NCBI GenBank assembly: GCA_947471745.1
Contig: CANJKZ010000972.1
Location: forward strand, 1-64,000
Direction: 5' to 3'
Source of the DNA: Closterium sp. Naga37s-1
Taxonomy: Eukaryota > Streptophyta > Zygnematophyceae > Desmidiales > Closteriaceae
DNA length: 64,000 bases
Part shown: in pieces, positions 1 to 12,300 of the stretch
How the letters are laid out: every line of letters starts with the position of its first letter
How positions within the stretch are numbered: the stretch's first letter is position 1
Notes under the pieces: generated by a model
Seen by the model: only the letters and a program-made list of their open reading frames with translations
Told to the model about the DNA's origin: nothing
Databases searched by the model: none
Position numbers and translations under genes: made by a program

Positions 1-38
1 CTGTGGGGCAAACGGTGCAGGTGATTGGTCAAGGGGTG

Positions 39-3000
39 TTAGGTGGTTCTGTGCCGCGGGGCGCAGCAGTGCTCCTGGGGAAAAACCTTGGCGCGGAGAC
101 GCGTTAGCAAGTGTCTGGCGTTAGGGGGTGGCCGAGCCGCTGATGCCAGAGATGTCTTCGGCGCAAATGCCGGAGGTGCGCATGTAGCGTGCATGATGCT
201 CTGCTGCTTCCACCTCTGTTTCTTGCGGAATCTGGAGTGGGGGTTCCTCCTCTTCTCCTGGTTCTGCTTATTGTCCGGCTCCTTTGTTTCTGCTTCCGTC
301 GCTGTCTCCCTTCTGCAGGTGCCGTCGTGAGATAGAGTGCGAGAAATTCGCGGTCGGGGATGATGTTGAGCGGAGTCGTCGTGCCTTCGATGAAGCGGGC
401 AAATGGGGTCTGGGCGCGAGATTGGCCCGAAGGAGTCACGCGGGGGAGTTGGTGGCACGTTCCCCTCCTCAATCTCTGACCAGGAGCTGGTCCAGCGCCA
501 TTGTGGTGAGTGTGGTGGTGTCGGATGGTTGCGCGGTGGACGACCTAGTGGAATCGGCACGCGTGGTGATCGTTCTCCTCGTTCTGCAGCCATTTCTCGC
601 TCCATCTCCTCTTCTTCTTCTTTGGTGAGCGGAGCATCCACGTATTCGTCTCCTCCCCATCCGCCTGTGTCGCCCCATCCGCCTCTATACACTGTGCGGA
701 TGCGCCAGTTTCGGATCCCCATGTTGCACCTTCCTTCGGTATGTAGTCATCGTCTCCCCATGCACCTCGTCGTGCTGTTTCCTCGTCCCATCCGGCCGCG
801 AGCGCTCTTCATACAGCTTTTGTTTCTTTTATGCCTTTGCTTGATCTTCCTCCTCCTTGACGCTCAGCTTCTTCTTTTGCGTCAGGGTCTTTCCACCCTT
901 TGTCGATCTCCTTGCGGTTGATGTCGCGGGTGTATGGGCGTGGGCGTCCTTCCTCGTCGAAGGTTCCAGTGTTTGCCTCTAGGACCCATCGGAGGGTTTC
1001 TGCGCGGGGCGTTGGGCGTTCTTGTCGCCGTTGACCAAGCCGTTCGTTTTCTTCGCCGAAGATGCGGTGAGTAGTCACGGCGAGTCCATCTCGGTCATGC
1101 CCGTAGTTTCTGCCTCGGCGCTTTCCGCTTCCTGGATTGCCGCATAATCTCTCTCCACTTTTGCTGTGCGGCTTGCCGTGGGTGTGTGGCAGGTGGTGCA
1201 GAGGCCGTTGATGTCGGGCTCGTGTAGGTTGATCTCACGGGGATGAGGGCTGCGGCGAATCCACTGCCTCCCGTCTGGGTGCTGCCATGACTCTTTGTTC
1301 ATGAAGGGGAAGTCGAGGGGGACGAGATCCACGAGCTGGTCGGATGAAGCCTGACAGCTCGGTATGTCGAAAGTCTAGGACGTAGATGCCGTTGATCGAG
1401 CGAGCTCGTCCCAGGTACTTGTGTGACTCGGGGGGGGGGGGGTGTCCGGAGGAGCAAAGGTGAGGATGAGATCGCGTGTATCCAGGTCCGTGGCGAGCAT
1501 GACCCCGCAGTCTCGGAGTTTGCCTTGCTGAGAGTAGGTTAAATCGAAGATCCGGGACGTAGAGCACAATCGTGAGTGTTACTGTCTCGTGCTTGCAGGA
1601 CCACAGTCACCTTGCGCGTTGGCGCGCAGCTGTTCGTGTTGGCAACGGTGACGTAGGTGGCGGGGGCGCGGCTGAGGTGCGAGACGTGTCGAACAGATCC
1701 CACCATGTGCTGTCCGCAACAGCTATCCAAGTACCAGGTGTTGTAGTTGTCAGCGTTGTTATTGCGCAGAAGTAGGGCGAGTCGCGGAGTCACAAGTGTC
1801 GCCTTGTAGCGTCTGTGAAAGGATGGGTCTTCATCTTCTTTCCATCTCACAGGTACGTAGTGCTGGTTGTCATGAGGCGGGCTTTCCCGCAGTGTTATTG
1901 GCTGATGCCAATCTTGCTCGTCTTCGTCCTAGCGGTAGTCGTGATCTTCTGTGAGAGGGTTGTTCCACCCTTCTTCAGGTTGAATGAGCTCGCCGCGAAG
2001 TTCGTCCTCTTCGTCTGGTTCAGCAGCGCGAGGGCGACGCCTTGCCGCCATATTCGCAATCACGTTTCTAGGAGCTCCCGCTTGAGGTCCTTGACCTTGC
2101 TGTTGTTGGTGCTGTGCAGGGGGACGAAAGTTTTGATGCTGGGGTTGAGAATGACGAGCGTCTTGTCGGCCGACCCAGTTGTTGTGGTGAGTGGAATTGG
2201 GTGGCGATAGTTGGATCGGGATTTGCATCGATCCGTTGAGTGTCCGAAGACTTTGCATATTTTGCAATAATGGTGCCTTGGTTGTCGTCGCTCTTCACGG
2301 TTGTTTGTGTAGAAGGCGAGGCGCTCTCGGCGCGGCGCGGAGCTTGTTCTGCTCGAGTCCATGTCCTGCTGTTCAGTCAGGAGAGCGGCGCATAGCGCAG
2401 CTTTAGAGATGATTCCGCGTTGTCGCAGTAGCGCTTTGCAGGGCTTCCACTCTGGCCCGAGTCCTTGAAGGACTATATTGACGAAAATCTCTTCTGAGAT
2501 TGCGCTCCCATGCTTCGTGATCTGGTCACGGATGTTCCGACAGCGGTTAATATAAAAAATTGCTTTCTCCCCGTACCCCATCTTTGTCTCCATGAGTTAC
2601 TGCAGGAGCCTGCTGGCGGTGACCGAATCCTTCGGCTGATATACTCAACGAGGTGCTTCCAGGCTTCCAAGGCGGGGAGCGACGCTCTCTTTGTAGGAGC
2701 GAATGCTAAGTTGCTCCGCAGGCGTCATGTTCCGAAGCAGCACACTGTATGCCATGAGGGACTTGCTGTAGTACTGAGCCCTGACGTCGTCAGTGTCTTC
2801 CACCGGTTATGCGTAGGAGTCATCAGAGCAATGGTAGATCTGCGCTGTTTGTAGGAGGAGCTCAAGCTCGAAACTTCCATGTATAGAAGTCATTGCCGTC
2901 AAATGCGGCAGTAGTCTTAATTTTTGAGACGCTGAGAAAGCGTGCTTGCGCAGAGTTGATAACTTCATCACTTGGACGGGGGGCATTGTTGTTGATTTGT

Positions 3001-3253
3001 CTGTGTCGAGGGAGAAGGTGTGCGCGGCGGTATCACGGCCTTTCGCGGCCGGTTGTCCAGGTTGAACTGGTTGGGAAGAGGTTCCCACATCGCCTTTGCG
3101 CAGTTCTTGGAGGTCTTTCTCCATAGTTGATAGTCGCGAAAATAACTGCTCGAGTGCGGCAGTGCTTATCGTGGTTGTCGCCTCATTTGTCGCAGCCGGG
3201 TTGGTTTGTCCTTCGGCCGTCAGATTTGTTTGGCCTCCGGATCCTCCGGCCAT
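39..3253 (-). pseudogene. E1 gag-protease-integrase coding remains
   Basis: Visible parts in order are: a gag N-terminus rich in Thr/Ala/Gln with a short coiled-coil-like stretch (LEQLFSRLSTMEKDLQELRK); a UBN2-like gag body; the CCHC zinc knuckle; a D-S-C-type aspartic protease; and a pre-integrase/integrase linker with an acidic EEEEEMEREM run. No clear DDE core could be read. The coding region is a fossil with several breaks. The family call rests on the zinc knuckle, the protease motif and the PBS. Confidence 0.7.
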
Positions 3254-3334
3254 CTTGGTCTTGGAGCGTGCGCCGCTCGCCAGGTCTTGGTTCGGCGAAT
3301 TTCACGAAGTGAAGTTGCGAAGAATCCTTGAGTA

Positions 3335-3346
3335 GCTCTCATACCA
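3335..3346 (-). other. E1 primer-binding site
   Basis: On the minus strand it reads TGGTATGAGAGC, one base from the plant copia initiator-Met tRNA site TGGTATCAGAGC. It directly abuts the LTR end. Confidence 0.8.
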
Positions 3347-3758
3347 TGTTACAATCCCAAGTGGGACTTAGCGAAGGATCGCTCAGGATTGATCGCAGGG
3401 TAGTGTTGCAGCGGAAGATTTGAATTTCACGTCAGAGTGAATGTAAATGACTGAGTTGATAATAGCATGCATACATTGGGTTTATATAAGAATACAGGGG
3501 AATACGAAAAGACCTAGACTAGCCACGTACTCTAAGGGGTACATTCCCTTATTACACCGAATTCAAACCGTGCGGCGCGGGAACCCGTTTTCAAACCTGT
3601 TCCCGCTCTTTTCACTTCAAATGTTTCTGCCTGCATCGGTCTTGATCAGACGGTTACCAGTGTCGCTTCGACTCTTCTGACTCCTCGGCTTCATACACTT
3701 TAGAGTCGGTCCCTGTAGCATACAGGAATGCCTTCTCATAAAGTTTCATATCGTAACA
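3347..3758 (-). repeat. E1 5' LTR
   Basis: The 412-bp LTR is bounded by perfect 6-bp inverted ends, TGTTAC and GTAACA, and abuts the primer-binding site. A TATATAA box lies near 3,480-3,490. The inner end is firm. The outer end rests on the inverted terminal match only, because the partner LTR is outside the window. Confidence 0.75.
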
Positions 3759-3790
3759 GATAGTGCAATCTTCGTTCGCTCACTCAATTG
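3759..3790 (+). mobile_element. E0: left piece of an old LTR (host layer of the nest)
   Basis: A 32-bp strip between the E1 LTR and the E2 left LTR. It continues at 17,352 on the other side of E2, where it runs into an LTR end and a plus-strand PBS. It is therefore inferred to be LTR sequence of the oldest element in the stack. Confidence 0.5.
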
Positions 3791-4263
3791 TGTAGGAAAG
3801 CCGTCTGCTTTTAAAACGCCGTCGTGAACTCAGAGAGGATACAATTTACAATGACGAGAGAGATTTTTATACTCTCTAACATAGAATTCAAGAAACTCCT
3901 ATAGTCGAATCGCATTTGTAATCGAACCGCGCGCGATCCGTAACCCACCCCAATTACATTTGACGGTGGAATTTCGGAAAATGAGTTACGTCCTTTTCCG
4001 ATTTACATTTCCGTCCATGCATTCAACTTGCAATTACAATTGGACGGACCTATCATATCGCGCCATGTGTTTGTGCTTTGTTTGTTATTTTCGCCCAACT
4101 TGTAAGTAACCCTCGATCGTTTTGTCTCTTCTTACCACCCAACTGCAACTCTTGACTTGAGTGCAGTGTCACCCTCCGCCCAAACTCTCGCAGCCCAACC
4201 CAACTTGGTAAGGTTGGAGGGATGTGTAGTGGGGACCGCTTGGTCCCCCACCGACCTCCAACA
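3791..4263 (-). repeat. E2 3' LTR (left)
   Basis: Starts TGTAGGAAAG and ends CCTCCAACA; TG...CA ends. It aligns along its length with 16,784-17,351, which is about 95 bp longer. A minus-strand purine tract abuts it at 4,264-4,274. Confidence 0.92.
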
Positions 4264-5293
4264 CTCCCCATTGGTCCCCACGAGCACCTATGCATACAAG
4301 CATACACTAGCACAACATGCATGAAAGGTATCCCTATGCAAAGGCTTGGTGAGGAAGTCCGCGGATTGAGCGTTGGTCTTCAAGTAGCGTAGCTCCACCT
4401 CCTTGTCTTCGACGAGCCTGCGGATGAAGTGGTGACGAATTTGGATGTGCTTGGTCCTTCCGTGAAGGACCGAGTTCTTGGCGAGGTTGATCGCCGCTTG
4501 GTTGTGCACGTAGATCGGCGTGGGTCCCTCTTGTTCGTATCCTAGCTCGGCTAGGAGACGCCTCAACCACACGGCTTCGGTACCATCATGGTTGAGAGCA
4601 ACATACTCGGCCTCGGTTGAGCTAAGGGCAATCAAGTTTTGCCTCTTGCTTTGCCAAGCCACCGCTCCCCCAAGGAGCGTGAATACAAGGCCCGAGGTGT
4701 TTTGCCGAGTGGAAGGATCTCCCGCCCAATCGGAATCCGTGAACCCTATGAGTGCTATCATCCCGCTCATAGTGGAGCCCTAGGTGACTAGTGCTCCTAA
4801 CATAGCGAAGAAGACGACGCAAGGCACGCTCATGCTCCACCATGGGGTTGGAGATTACTCGCCGATGTAGCCAAACTGTGAACGAGAGATCGGGACGGGT
4901 GCTCACAGCGGCATACATGCATGAACCTACTATGGAATGAAAGCGCTTGGTCTTCTCGAGATCCATAGGGGTTTCCTTGTTTGTAGCCAAAGGGTGGAAC
5001 CATGGGTGTGGGTGCCGCCTTGCTCTCGCTCATCCCAAAGCGAGCCACCACGTCCTCCAAGTACTTGTGCTGGTGAAGATGAAGAGTCTTATGCGCACGA
5101 TCGCGGTCGATGTGCATGCCGAGGTAGTATGACACGGCACCAAGGTCGCGCATGGAGAACTCTGATGCAAGCTTCGCCTTGATTTCCGCCACAAGATCCT
5201 TGCAATCAGGAACGAGGAGGAGGTCGTCCACGTAGAGAAGTAGGACGAGCTAGGGCTCAAGGGCTTTGCTTCAAGCCGTAGATGGTGCGCTTC

Positions 5294-5418
5294 TGTCAGA
5301 TTTATATGACAGAGCTACTGTAGGCTATAGTGGGGTAGCACATATGGGGTACAGTTTTCTAGGGTTTGTATTTTGTACCCAACTTTCCCTTAGTCATTTC
5401 ATTCCTTGTTTCTTCTCA
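5294..5418 (+). repeat. E4 5' LTR
   Basis: 125 bp, TGTCAGATTT to TTCTTCTCA, almost identical to 12,547-12,671. GCTTC lies directly before it. Confidence 0.95.
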
Positions 5419-5432
5419 TGGTATCGAGCAGG
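5419..5432 (+). other. E4 primer-binding site
   Basis: TGGTATCGAGCAGG immediately after the LTR; close to the initiator-Met type (TGGTATCAGAGC) with an offset in the second half. Confidence 0.75.
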
Positions 5433-5469
5433 TTCCCTCGTGGGAACTGTTCCTAGGGCCCACCGTTTT

Positions 5470-6315
5470 TTTTCCTGCCCGGAGCGCACTCAGCCCCTGC
5501 CCGAGTCGCGCTCCCCTCTCTCGCGCCGCCCTAGCGGCCCCTTCGCGCCGCCCTCGCGGCCCCTTCGAGCCGCCCTCGCGGCTCTGTCGCCCTACCCTAG
5601 CGACCCCGCGGCCCCACCCTCGCGGCGCCGGCCGCCTCCCTTCGCGGCCCCGATCCGCCGCCCTCGCGGCCCCCCCCTACTCCGCCGCCCTTCGCGGCCC
5701 CTACTCCGCCGCCCTCGCGGCCCCGATCCGCCGCCCTCGCGGCCCCGATCCGCCGCCCTCGCGGCCCCGCTCCGCCGCCCTGCCCTTCGCGGCCCCGATC
5801 CGCCGCCCTCGCGGCCCCTACTCCGCCGCCCTCGCGGCCCCGATCCGCCGCCCTTGCGGCCCCGATCCGCCGCCCTCGCGGCCCCTACTCCGCCGCCCTC
5901 GCGGCCCCTACTCCGCCGCCCTCGCGGCCCCGATCCGCCGCCCTCGCGGCCCCGATCCGCCGCCCTAGCGGCCCCGGCCCCTGCTCCTACGGCCCCGGCG
6001 CCTGCTCCTACGGCCCCCACGCCTACTCCTACGAGCAGCCCAGCCGCCGAGCCGCCCAGCAACCGAGCAGCCCAGCCGCTGAGCCGCCGAGCCGCCCAGC
6101 AACCGAGCCGCCCAACCGCCGAGCCGCCCAGCAGCCGAGCCGCCCAGCAGCCGAGCCGCCCAGCCGCCGATACGCCAGCAGCCGAGCCGCCCAGCAGCCG
6201 AGCCGCCCAGCCGCCGAGCCGCCCAGCAGCCGAGCCGCCCAGCAGCCGAGCCGCCCAGCCGTCGAGTCGCCGAGCCGCCCTGCAGCCGAGCCGCCCGAGC
6301 CGCCCTGTCCGGTAA
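5470..6315 (+). repeat. E4 leader with two GC-rich tandem repeats
   Basis: About 5,530-5,985 is a tandem array of a unit of roughly 21-24 bp built on CGCCGCCCTCGCGGCCCCGA. About 6,040-6,305 is a second array built on GAGCCGCCCAGCAGCC. One plus-strand frame stays open through both (Pro/Arg/Ser-rich, about 350 codons), which follows from stop-free repeats and is not taken as a gene. The equivalent place in E3 is also a GC-rich repeat, so a long repetitive leader looks typical of this family. Confidence 0.85.
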
Positions 6316-6379
6316 GAGCAGCGCCTCTCTCACAGCACTGCCCTCACCCTACTGTTTGCACTGCTAGTCTACTGCTGTC

Positions 6380-9300
6380 ATGGCTACCCCTAGTGTCCTC
6401 GCTTTTGACGCTGAGGGTCGGGCCATTGACTTTGAAGTCTGGATAGATGACCTGCAGCTTTTCTTACAGTGCGATAGGGCAGACGGCCTCTCCCTCTTTG
6501 ACCTCACTTCTGGTGCCTCTCCTGCCCCCGCTGCTGATGCTGACGCCACTGTTCGCTCACAGTGGGCCACGCGCGATGCTGCTGCACGTCTTGCTGTGCG
6601 TCGCCACCTACCTACCTCTGAGCGTGCGCACTTTAGCCAGTACAAGAGTGCTCAGACCTTGTACGACGCTGTAGTTGCACGCTACTCCTCCCCTGCCACT
6701 GCTGCACTGAGCCGCCTCATGCTACCGTACCTCTTCCCTGACCTTGCTGCCTTTCCCACAGTCGCTGACCTCATTACGCACCTCCGCACTAGTGACACTC
6801 GCTACCGCGCTGCGCTTCCTGCTGAGTTCTGCGCCAAGAACCCCCCCCCCATGTACATCACCCTCTACTACATAGTCACCCGTCTCCCTTTCTCCCTTCG
6901 CGTAGTCAGGGACCACTTCCTCTCGGTTTGCCCCACCACTCTCACCGTTGACCTCCTCGAGAAGGCCCTCCTAGCAGCAGAAAAGAGCATAGTCGCTGTA
7001 GGAGCCTCTCGTGGTGACCCTCGCACCCCCATCTTTGAGGGGTGTTCCCCCTCCCCTCTTTTGCCCTCTGTTGCCTCTGTTGCTGCGGCCGACCTCGCTG
7101 GTTTGGAGTCGGTTGGGGCAGCGTCTACCCCTAGCGGGAGATGCCGCCCTGGCAAGGGCAAGGGGAGCAGGGGCGCTGGAGGAGCTAGCGGGGGCGGTGG
7201 AGGCGGCGGTGGAGGCGGTGGAGGAGGTGGGGGTGGCGGTGGGGGTGGTGGCGGGGGTGGAGGTGTAGGTGGCGGCAGTGGAGGCGCAGGCGGCAGCAGC
7301 GGTGGCGGAGGGAGCGGAGGTGGCGGCGGTGGAGGAGGAGGCGGCGGAGGAGGTGGAGCTGGTCGGGGTGGCGCTGCGCAGAGGGTCGGCTCCGGTGGTG
7401 GTCAGCGCCAGCAGCAGCAGCAGCAGCAGCGCACTCGTGACGTCCCCTCCCCTCAGCAGCTCCGTGAGTGGTACACTGCACGCCAGAGGGGTGGGGGTAC
7501 TGGTCCGTGCACCTACGTCCTGCGCACCGGCGACCGCGCGGGTGAGCAGTGCGGGGGTGCGCACTCCACCCAGCGCTGCTTTGGCCGCCTGACGGACGCT
7601 TGGCGTCACCAGTTCCCTGAGGCCACTGAGATCCCCCGCTGGGGTGAGCTGTCTAGGGCGGGTGTAGCTGTCTTTGACCTTGACTTTGATGCTATTCTTG
7701 CTGCCATGTATACTGTGACTATTAGTGATGAGGGTGACTGTTACCGGTGTTTTCCGCCCGACCCGGGCATTGAGACTGCTGCTCTAGGTACTGGTGAGGC
7801 TGCTGCTCTAGGTGCTAGCGAGGCTGCTGCTCTAGGTGCGTCTGCTCCCTCAGGTACTGGTGAGTCTGCTCTCTCAGGTTCTGCGTCGGCTTCGGCCTCC
7901 CACACCTTCACCCTTGACTCGGGGGCTTCTCGCTCCTTCTTTCGAGACCGCACCACACTCACGCCGCTTGGCCGGCCAGTTGCGGTCTCTCTGGCAGACC
8001 CCTCTGGGGGTCCTGTCCTTGCTCACTTCTCCACTGTCCTCCCGTGTCCGGCGGCCCCCTCTGGCACCCTGTCTGGTCTTTACCTCCCCTCGTTCTCTAC
8101 GAACTTGGTGAGTGGTGCTGACCTACAGGATGCGGGGGTTCACCAGTTCACTCCTGCGAGTCAGCGGGTGACCCACTGCACGGACGCTCGGACAGGCCGA
8201 CACCTGGCCACGTTTACACGTCGGCCGGGGTCGAGCCTGTACACACTGACCACTGCGTCTCCCCCAGTCCCTGCGTCTGGTCAGGTAGCTGCGTCGGGTC
8301 AGGTGTTTGCTGCAGCGTCCAGGTCTGGTCCTGAGTCTGCCCCCTGCTCGTGTCGCCTCCTGTCTCACGAGACTCTCCTCTGGCACCACCGCCTTGGTCA
8401 CCCCTCCCTGCTTCGTCTCCGGAGCATGGCCTCCCGTGTCCTTGTCTCTGGTCTTCCCCGGTCCCTCCCTCCACTTCCTCCGGGGCCTGGCCCTACCTGC
8501 GTCCCCTGTGTCGAGGGACGACAGCGGGCTACCCCTCACTCCTCCCAGTTTCCTCCGACAGAGGCCCCGCTGCAGACGCTTCACATGGACGTGTGGGGCC
8601 CGGCCCGCGTCCGTGGACAGGGTCACGAGCGCTACTTCCTGCTGGTGGTTGACGACTACTCGCGTTACACCACAGTCTTCCCCTTGCGCAGCAAGGGTGA
8701 TGTCACTGAGGTGTTGATCGACTGGATCCGCGCAGCTCGTCTCCAGCTCAGGCAGAGCTTCGGCTCGGACTTTCCTGTTCTGCGTCTGCACTCTGACAGA
8801 GGCGGAGAGTTCTCCTCTGGCCTTCTGCGAGCCTACTGTCGTGCACGAGGCATCCGCCAGACCTTCACGCTTCCGGACTCTCCACAGCAAAATGGGATTG
8901 CTGAGCGCCGCATTGGCATGGTCATGGACGTCGCCCGTACGTCCATGATGCATGCGGCTGCCCCCCATTTTCTGTGGCCGTTTGCGGTTCGGTACGCGGC
9001 GCATCAGATCAACCTTCAGCCCAGGGTCTCCATGCCGGAGACCTCCCCAGCCTTGCTGTGGACGGGGAAGGTTGGCGATGCGTCTGCGTTCCGTGTCTGG
9101 GGATCTCGGGCGTTTGTCCGCGACTTGTCTGCGGACAAGCTGTCCCCTCGTGCTGCTCCTTGCGTCTTCCTGGGTTTCCCCCCTGACGCCCCAGGGTGGC
9201 AGTTCTACCACCCCACCTCTCGCCGTGTTCTGTCCTCCCAGGACGTCACGTTCGACGAGTCGGTCCCCTACTACCGCCTCTTCCCCTACCGCACTCCGTC

Positions 9301-12300
9301 CCTCCCCCCGCCACCGCTCTTCCTTGTACCAGGTCCCCCCCCGGTAGACCCCCTCCCCCCTCAGGGTCCTGCCCCTTCAGGTGTGTCCCAGGTAGACGCT
9401 GTTGAGCCTGTCGAGGTCGCTGGTGACTCTGGTGCTGCTGAGGGTGCTGAGCCTGGGGGTGCTGACTCTGGGGGTGCTGAGCGTGTGGGTGCTGACTCTG
9501 GGGGTGCTGAGCGTGTGGGTACTACGACTGGGGGTGCTGAGCCTGGGGGTGCTGCGTCTGGGGGTGCTGAGCCTGGGGGTGCTACGCCTGGAGGTGCTGA
9601 GCCTGGGGGTGCTGCGTCTGGGGGTGCTGAGCCTGGGGGTACTACGCCTGGAGGTGCTGAGCCTGGGGGTGCTACGCCTGGTGGTGCTGTGCCTGGCGGT
9701 TCTCCGGGTGCTCCTTCTCGCCGGGAGCCACTCTCTCCCCAGGAGCTGCGTGAGTGGTTTGCCCGGCGCTGGAGGCGAGCTGCTGGAGCTGGAGGTGCTG
9801 CGGGTACTGGAGGTTCTGTTGCTGCTGAGAGAGCTGGAGCCACGGGTCCCGGAGGTGCTCGTACTGGGAGTACTGGAGCTGCTGGACCTGCGGGTACTTC
9901 TGGAGCTGGAGTTGCTGCGGGTGTTGGCGCGGAGGCTACTGCTGTCGATCCTGGAGGCGGTCCTGCTGGGGGTACTACTGGTGCTGCTGGGGGTTCTGGA
10001 GCTGGAGCTGCTACTGGTGCTGGTGCTGCCACTGGGGGTGCTGGTGCTGTCCCTCCTGTGTCTGGAGTCGCCGCGCGGCCTCGGCCGTACTTCGTTCCGC
10101 TCCTTCAGCAGGTTCTTGGTCTCCCGCCTTCTACTGGTCCTCCTCCTCCCTTAGAGTGTCCACAGCCTGTCCCGTCGCAGTTACAGTTACAGCCGGCCTC
10201 CCCACTGCCTGCTCCGTCTCCCTACACTGGTCCTACTGGAGGTCTTGCTGAGCGTCGTGAGCCTGCGTCTCGCCCTGCGTCGCCTGTCCGTGCTGCTCGC
10301 ACTAGTGGTCGCGGTTCGCGTCAGCGTCCTCCTCCTGTCCCTGGCACGCACCGGATGTCTCTGCGTCCGTCCACTGCTCCTCTGCGTGCCCCTTTGCCTT
10401 CTCCTCCTGAGTCTTCTCTTCCTGCTCTTGCCGACCCGGAGTCGGACTCTCTTCGTGCTGCCAGTCCTACTGTCACGCGTCTCCTTGCTACTGTTGTCAC
10501 TGACCCTTCCTTTGAGTCCACTGCTGCGTCTGCCCTAGTTGCTGAGCTCGTCGACTTTGCTGCTCGCTGTCGCCTAGACTACGTCGCCAGTCTTGTTGCT
10601 GAGTCTGAGTCTGTCTGTCCTCCGTCCGTCGGGGGTGAGTGTGACCTTGGCACGGACGTCCTTGAGGACAGGCAGGAGGAGTTCCAGTGCTTGGCCGCTG
10701 CTTCACCTCATCTCGTGTCCGTACTGCTTACCCCTGAGGGAGACCCGGATGCACTTGACATCCCGACTCCGCGCTCTTACGCGGAGGCGATAGAGGGTCC
10801 CTACTCCTCTCAGTGGCAGGCAGCTATGGACGCAGAGATGGCTTCCTGGAAGTCCACAGGCACCTACGTTGACGCTGTTCCCCCTCCTGGGGCGAACATT
10901 GTCAGTGGCATGTGGATTTTCAGGGTGAAGCGACCGCCGGGTTCTCCGCCTGTCTTCAAGGCGCGTTACGTGGCTCGTGGCTTCAGTCAGCGGCAGGGAG
11001 TTGACTACTTTCAGACCTTCTCTCCCACCCCGAAGATGACCACTCTTCGGGTACTGCTGCACGTAGCTGCTCACCGTGACTACGAGCTACACTCTCTTGA
11101 CTTCAGCACTGCTTTCTTGCAGGGCAGCCTGCACGAGGAGATCTGGCTGCGTCGCCCACCTGGCTTCACTGGGTCTTTTCCTCCTGGCACCCAGTGAAGC
11201 CTACGGCGGCCAGTCTACGGTCTCCGCCAGGCACCGCGTGAGTGGCACGACACACTGAGGACTACACTTGCGGCTCTTGGGTTTGCTCCCTCTACTGCCG
11301 ACCCGTCGCTGTTTCTGCGCACCGACACTTCTTTGCCGCCGTTCTACATCCTCGTGTACGTCGACGACTTGGTCTTTGCCACAGCTGACACTGCTGGACT
11401 AGCCCACGTGAAGTCCGAGCTGCAGAAGAGACACACGTGCACTGACCTGGGTGAACTGCGCAGCTACCTTGGCTTGCAGATCACTCGGGACAGAGCACGC
11501 CGCACCATTACCCTGACTCAGTCACACATGGTGCAGCAGGTCCTTCAGCGCTTCGGCTTCACGTACTCCTCGCCTCAGGCCACTCCTCTGCCTACTCGCC
11601 ACTCGCTCTCAGCTCTGCCTTCGGATGAGTCCGTAGAGTCGAGTGGCCCGTACCCAGAGCTTGTTGGCTGCCTCATGTACCTGATGACCTGCACACGACC
11701 TGACCTTGCATACCCTCTTAGCATTCTTGCACGCTATGTTGCTCCTGGGAGACACAGACCGGAGCACATGGCTGCAGCGAAGAGGGTGTTGCGCTACTTG
11801 TGCAGTACGTCGGGCATGGGGCTTGTGCTTGGAGGGCAGAGTCCAGTGGTCCTTACTGGGCACGCAGACGCTTCTTGGGCTGACGACCAGGCTACGCAGC
11901 GGTCGTCACAGGGTTACACCTTCAGCCTTGGTTCCGGCTCTGTTTCGTGGCGGGCTACCCGCTCGTCTTCTGTTCTCGGCTCCAGTTGTGAGGCTGAGAT
12001 CTACGCAGGAGCCATGGCTGCACAGGAGCTTCGCTGGCTCACCTACCTGCTGACTGACCTCGGAGAGCTGCCTCGTTCTCCTCCAGTGCTGTACGTAGAC
12101 AACAAGGCCATGCTGGCCTTGTGTCGGGAGCAGCGACTGGAGCACAGAACGAAGCACATTGCTCTCCGCTACTTTCTTGCTCGTGAGCTGCAGCAGCGTG
12201 GTCAGCTGCGTCTTGCGTACGTGGCCTCTGAGGCCAACACTGCTGATATCTTCACCAAGGCGCTTGCGCCTTGTGACCATCAGCGCTTCTGTACTCAGCT

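Larger units (their letters stand above)
1..3758 (-). mobile_element. E1: Ty1/copia LTR retroelement, partial (runs off left edge)
   Basis: Minus-strand copia fossil. Reading leftwards from its 5' LTR (3,347-3,758) there are a primer-binding site, a gag N-terminus starting near 3,253, and a gag body with a CX2CX4HX4C zinc knuckle (CKICKVFGHSTDRC) near 2,220-2,270. The protease region follows, with WYLDSCCGQHM near 1,700-1,740 and the downstream VPDLRFNLLS motif near 1,520-1,560. An acidic and basic linker typical of the integrase C-terminal side lies below 1,080. RT and RNase H would lie beyond the left edge. The coding region is degraded, with several breaks. Only one LTR is in the window, so no LTR-pair age is possible. 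It lies in the LTR of older remnant E0; the bases right after its LTR are GATAG, but the matching target-site copy is off the window. Confidence 0.85.

Noticed and set aside
5266-6315. 349-codon Pro/Arg-rich frame over the E4 leader
   Set aside because: It runs across the E4 LTR, PBS and stop-free GC-rich repeats, starting in E2 sequence. It is a by-product of the repeats, not a gene.
7180-7380. Possible structural Gly-rich host protein
   Set aside because: The poly-Gly tract lies in frame between gag and the Cys/His motif of E4, and E3 has the same arrangement; it is part of the retroelement polyprotein.
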